Positions 29,934 to 32,233 of a DNA stretch of 32,233 nt are shown here, one piece after another (within the stretch, counting starts at the first letter, position 1; each line of letters opens with the position of its first letter). The translations under genes were made by a program, and so were the position numbers. This DNA comes from Acetatifactor sp. Its GTDB lineage: Bacteria; Bacillota; Clostridia; Lachnospirales; Lachnospiraceae. Location of the stretch: the NCBI GenBank assembly GCA_016293615.1, contig JAEDDX010000026.1, forward strand, positions 1-32,233, read 5' to 3'. Below the pieces are notes generated by a model. The model had not been told where the DNA came from. It did no database searches and worked only from the letters and a program-made list of their open reading frames with translations.

Positions 29934-30680
29934 ATGCTGACAGAGCAGCGGTATGAGATCATATTGAGACTGGTAAATGAGAGAAAAAGCATTACGGCGT
30001 CGGAGCTGCAGGACATCCTGGAGACTTCCGAATCCACGGTGCGCAGAGATATCACGGCCCTCCACAAAGCCGGCAAGCTGATCAAGGTTTTCGGCGGTGC
30101 CGTGGCGCTCGAACAGACCGTGACCGCGAAGGAATACACCGTGGCGCAGAAGCTGGAAGTGAACCTGAATGAGAAGGAAAGCATTGCCGCCCATGCCGCC
30201 GCTCTGATTACCGATGAGGATTTTGTGTATCTGGATGCGGGTACCACGACCGGTGCAATGCTGGAATATATCCGGACGACGGAAGCGACCTTTGTGACCA
30301 ATGCCGTGGCGCATGCGCAGAGACTTGCGGCGCGGGGAATCCATGTGATCCTGCTCGGCGGCGAACTCAAAGGTACCACCGAAGCCGTTGTGGGCAATCT
30401 GGCCGTGCAATCGGTTTCAAGATTTCACTTTACGAAGGGATTCTTCGGCACCAACGGTGTCAGCAGAAAGGCAGGCTTTACGACTCCGGATGCCAACGAG
30501 GCGTTTGTGAAACAGGCAGCGATGGCAAACTGTAAGGAAGTGTATGTGCTGGCAGACAGCTCCAAGTTTCATCAGATAAGTTCCGTGACCTTCGGAGCGT
30601 TCCAAGAGGCGGTCATACTGACGGAGAGACTCCCGGAAGAATATGCGGATTGCAGCAATGTAAAAGCGGCGGGCAATTGA
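29934..30680 (+). CDS. fruR: DeoR-family transcriptional regulator of the fructose operon
   Basis: A 248-aa DeoR-type regulator. The N-terminal helix-turn-helix (about 3-58) has ITASELQDILETSESTVRRD, with the TVRRD recognition-helix hallmark. The C-terminal sugar-phosphate sensor domain shows VYLDAGTTTGAMLEYI, VILLGGELKGTTEAVVG and FFGTNGVSRKAGFTTPD. Its likely effector is fructose-1-phosphate, and its likely site is the TGTTTGTGA repeats before fruK. Both are inferred from context. CGGAGGAAT precedes the start, 18 bp after ptsI. Confidence 0.92.
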   Translation: MLTEQRYEIILRLVNERKSITASELQDILETSESTVRRDITALHKAGKLIKVFGGAVALEQTVTAKEYTVAQKLEVNLNEKESIAAHAAALITDEDFVYLDAGTTTGAMLEYIRTTEATFVTNAVAHAQRLAARGIHVILLGGELKGTTEAVVGNLAVQSVSRFHFTKGFFGTNGVSRKAGFTTPDANEAFVKQAAMANCKEVYVLADSSKFHQISSVTFGAFQEAVILTERLPEEYADCSNVKAAGN

Positions 30681-30697
30681 CCCACCGCTTTTTTCTT
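30663..30697. terminator. Terminator at the end of the fructose operon
   Basis: AAGCGGCGGG/CCCACCGCTT (one mismatch) followed by TTTTTTCTTTTTT. It overlaps the fruR stop and separates it from the convergent lipase gene. Confidence 0.85.
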
Positions 30698-30723
30698 TTT
30701 TATACCGAATGATCCAACCTGAC

Positions 30724-31986
30724 TCAGAATCCTTTCTTTTTCAGGTCGGCCACGAGGGTTACATAGAACTCTCTGACATCAAAGCCTTTGAAATTCTCTC
30801 TGTTCAGATCAATGACATCTCCGTGCGAGATGCCCCTGCGGCCCTTTACGGTGAGGAAAGTGAATTTCTCACCCCAGGGGAAGGACTTTTCGCCGACCAG
30901 ACCGTCGTTTGCCCCGTCGAAATATTTGACGAGGTGATAGGATAAGTTAAGCGGAAACCGCCCGGCGCTGCTCTTGTTGAGCTTGGAACCGACCGACTGA
31001 TAGAAAATACCCGGGGCGTCTTGGATTTCCCGGTTGAACTGCTCGCAGTGCTCCGAGGTCAGATCCTTCACCGCCGATAAAAAGTCAGGCGCATCGTCCC
31101 CCAGCTTTTTCGCCGCCAGATTATAGGCTCTGGCTACCTCCTCCTGATCCTCCACAGGAATCTTCGAGAGCAGATAGTCGGCAAATTCACATCCTCTGTG
31201 GGGCGTATTGATGGTGGTGAGAGAAGCGATATATTTCCCGGCTTCGGTCAGCGCGATGGCAGCCCTGGTGTCAAGCCCACCCTTGGAATGGGCGATGACA
31301 TTGACCTTCTCGCAGCCGGTCTTCTTCACCAGTTCCAGAATTCTCTGCTCCAGCTCCACGGCGCTGTCCCGCACGGCGGCGGCACTGTTATGGTTGCCGT
31401 AGTAGATGGTAGCGCCGTTTGCCTCCAGCTCTCTCGGGATGCGCCCCCAATAATTCAGTATCTCGGAGTCCCGGAAGAACACGCCGTGGACCAGAAGGAT
31501 CGGATACTTGGTCCCGCAGATCCGGGCGTCCTTTCTGGCAGCGTTTTGTTTCAGCTTTTCCGTCTCCACCTTTACCTCCGCGGAAGCGGTTCTTATGATG
31601 ATTGCCAGCATAATCAGATTCGCTATGGGAATGAACCCGCAGACGGCGCCGAGGATTCTGATCTTCAGCCCCAGCTGCGAGGAAGTCAGATAGACGATGA
31701 TGATACCGATCCAGAAGACGACTGCCTCTGCAAGAAAGGCAAGCAGACAGAGAATTCCCCAGAAGACCGGTTCCTGCATCAGATTTCCTCTGCCCGGGTA
31801 GAGCCCAAACAGTCCCGGAAGAATCAAAAGCACCACGATCAGTGTCGTGATCCAGAAGATGTGCAGAAATATACAGCCGATTTTGCAGGCACGAAGCCTT
31901 GTTCTTGTAAGCATACAATGCCTTGTCCTGTGAAGACAGGACTTCCCCCTCTTTTTACAAATAGACATACGCCGTTCGCCAATCAT
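30724..31986 (-). CDS. Membrane-anchored lipase-like alpha/beta hydrolase
   Basis: 420 aa. Three hydrophobic segments lie at about 38-62, 74-100 and 109-132. A hydrolase domain follows, with LLVHGVF (164-170, oxyanion region), nucleophile Ser234 in IAHSKGGLDTRAA, a likely acid in DGANDGLVG and a likely base in RGISHGDVID. AHSKGG is the variant GxSxG motif of bacterial triacylglycerol lipase-type enzymes. The start is uncertain: ATG 31986, 31968 and 31914 are in frame, and the last has AAGG nearby. A TATACT lies upstream on the minus strand (32013-32018). The orientation of the catalytic domain across the membrane is not clear. The substrate is unknown, a lipid or acyl ester by family. Confidence 0.8.
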   Translation of the reverse strand: MIGERRMSICKKRGKSCLHRTRHCMLTRTRLRACKIGCIFLHIFWITTLIVVLLILPGLFGLYPGRGNLMQEPVFWGILCLLAFLAEAVVFWIGIIIVYLTSSQLGLKIRILGAVCGFIPIANLIMLAIIIRTASAEVKVETEKLKQNAARKDARICGTKYPILLVHGVFFRDSEILNYWGRIPRELEANGATIYYGNHNSAAAVRDSAVELEQRILELVKKTGCEKVNVIAHSKGGLDTRAAIALTEAGKYIASLTTINTPHRGCEFADYLLSKIPVEDQEEVARAYNLAAKKLGDDAPDFLSAVKDLTSEHCEQFNREIQDAPGIFYQSVGSKLNKSSAGRFPLNLSYHLVKYFDGANDGLVGEKSFPWGEKFTFLTVKGRRGISHGDVIDLNRENFKGFDVREFYVTLVADLKKKGF

Positions 31987-32233
31987 GCAGGCATGTTGGC
32001 TCTCTTGCGCTCAGTATATCATAAATAGTAAGAAGCGTACAGTGTGAACAAAAACAGATTCCGGTTTTTTGATTCAGGATGTAATCAGGGATTCCGGCGG
32101 GGTATGCAAAGAGGTATACGAAGGAAAACAGTCCGCACAGGCTGTCGCGGGGAGATCAGATCATCGCTTGGATGATGCTAACCGGTTCCGGGAATGCCCC
32201 GGACATGCCGGGCTTACGCGCGGGGGCACAATT

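Noticed and set aside
28770..30410. 546-aa open frame on the minus strand
   Set aside because: It is fully antisense to ptsI and fruR, which have complete catalytic and DNA-binding motifs. Its His/Gln-rich composition is typical of a shadow frame.
32040..32233. Possible gene at the right edge
   Set aside because: Only short frames without ribosome binding sites are seen; the ATG at 32104 meets a stop after about 22 codons. There is a direct repeat of GATTCCGG but no supportable feature.

Overview
The window looks like chromosomal DNA of a low-to-mid GC Firmicute of class Clostridia, most likely Lachnospiraceae. The reasons are strong AGGAGG-type ribosome binding sites, a fructose operon that carries ptsH and ptsI, an HPr with lysine at the usual Ser46 position, a long-form HPF, a single-domain EamA protein and a 790-aa phosphoketolase. 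No rRNA, tRNA or CRISPR array was recognised. Species cannot be fixed from the sequence alone.

Region 1 (1-1168) holds the end of a sensor kinase gene and its NarL/LuxR-type response regulator. Region 2 (about 1170-11730) is an AT-rich accessory island. It has non-coding, attachment-site-like DNA, a truncated tyrosine recombinase C-terminus and a probable relaxase tail. These are followed by twelve same-strand cargo genes: an alpha/beta hydrolase, an amidohydrolase, four GNAT acetyltransferases, an EEP phosphohydrolase, a cytidine/blasticidin-type deaminase, a nucleoside phosphorylase, a methyltransferase, a Nudix hydrolase and one unknown protein. A 201-bp sequence occurs on both sides of the cargo in direct orientation (1336-1536 and 11129-11329, 5 mismatches). 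The spacers share short repeats: a 17-bp motif (consensus ATTTTGATAATATGGTT) occurs in six spacers, and a 29-bp repeat brackets a two-gene unit. This looks like a cassette-style accumulation of small-molecule-modifying genes, and it is the best candidate here for an undescribed system.

Region 3 (11500-13650) contains two gene remnants (a nuclease-like tail and a GGDEF tail). They precede an intact gene for a TIR-transmembrane-DUF6273-like protein, whose predicted topology is receptor-like: TIR inside, sensor domain outside.

Region 4 (13850-24800) is ordinary higher-GC core DNA. It holds phosphoketolase (xfp), a two-pass membrane protein with a repetitive acidic/proline tail, a SpoU/TrmH RNA methyltransferase on the minus strand, an M42 peptidase, a TPR-like protein, membrane proteins including a DUF2339-like one, an EamA half-transporter, and hpf. 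Four DnaA-box-like 9-mers cluster upstream of hpf.

Region 5 (24900-30700) is a fructose phosphotransferase operon, fruK-fruA-ptsH-ptsI-fruR. It encodes the phosphate relay (EI to HPr to EIIABC), 1-phosphofructokinase and a DeoR-type regulator, and it has repeated TGTTTGTGA-like half-sites upstream. It converges on a membrane-anchored lipase-like hydrolase gene on the minus strand (30724-31986). Fructose from this operon can feed the phosphoketolase shunt encoded upstream.
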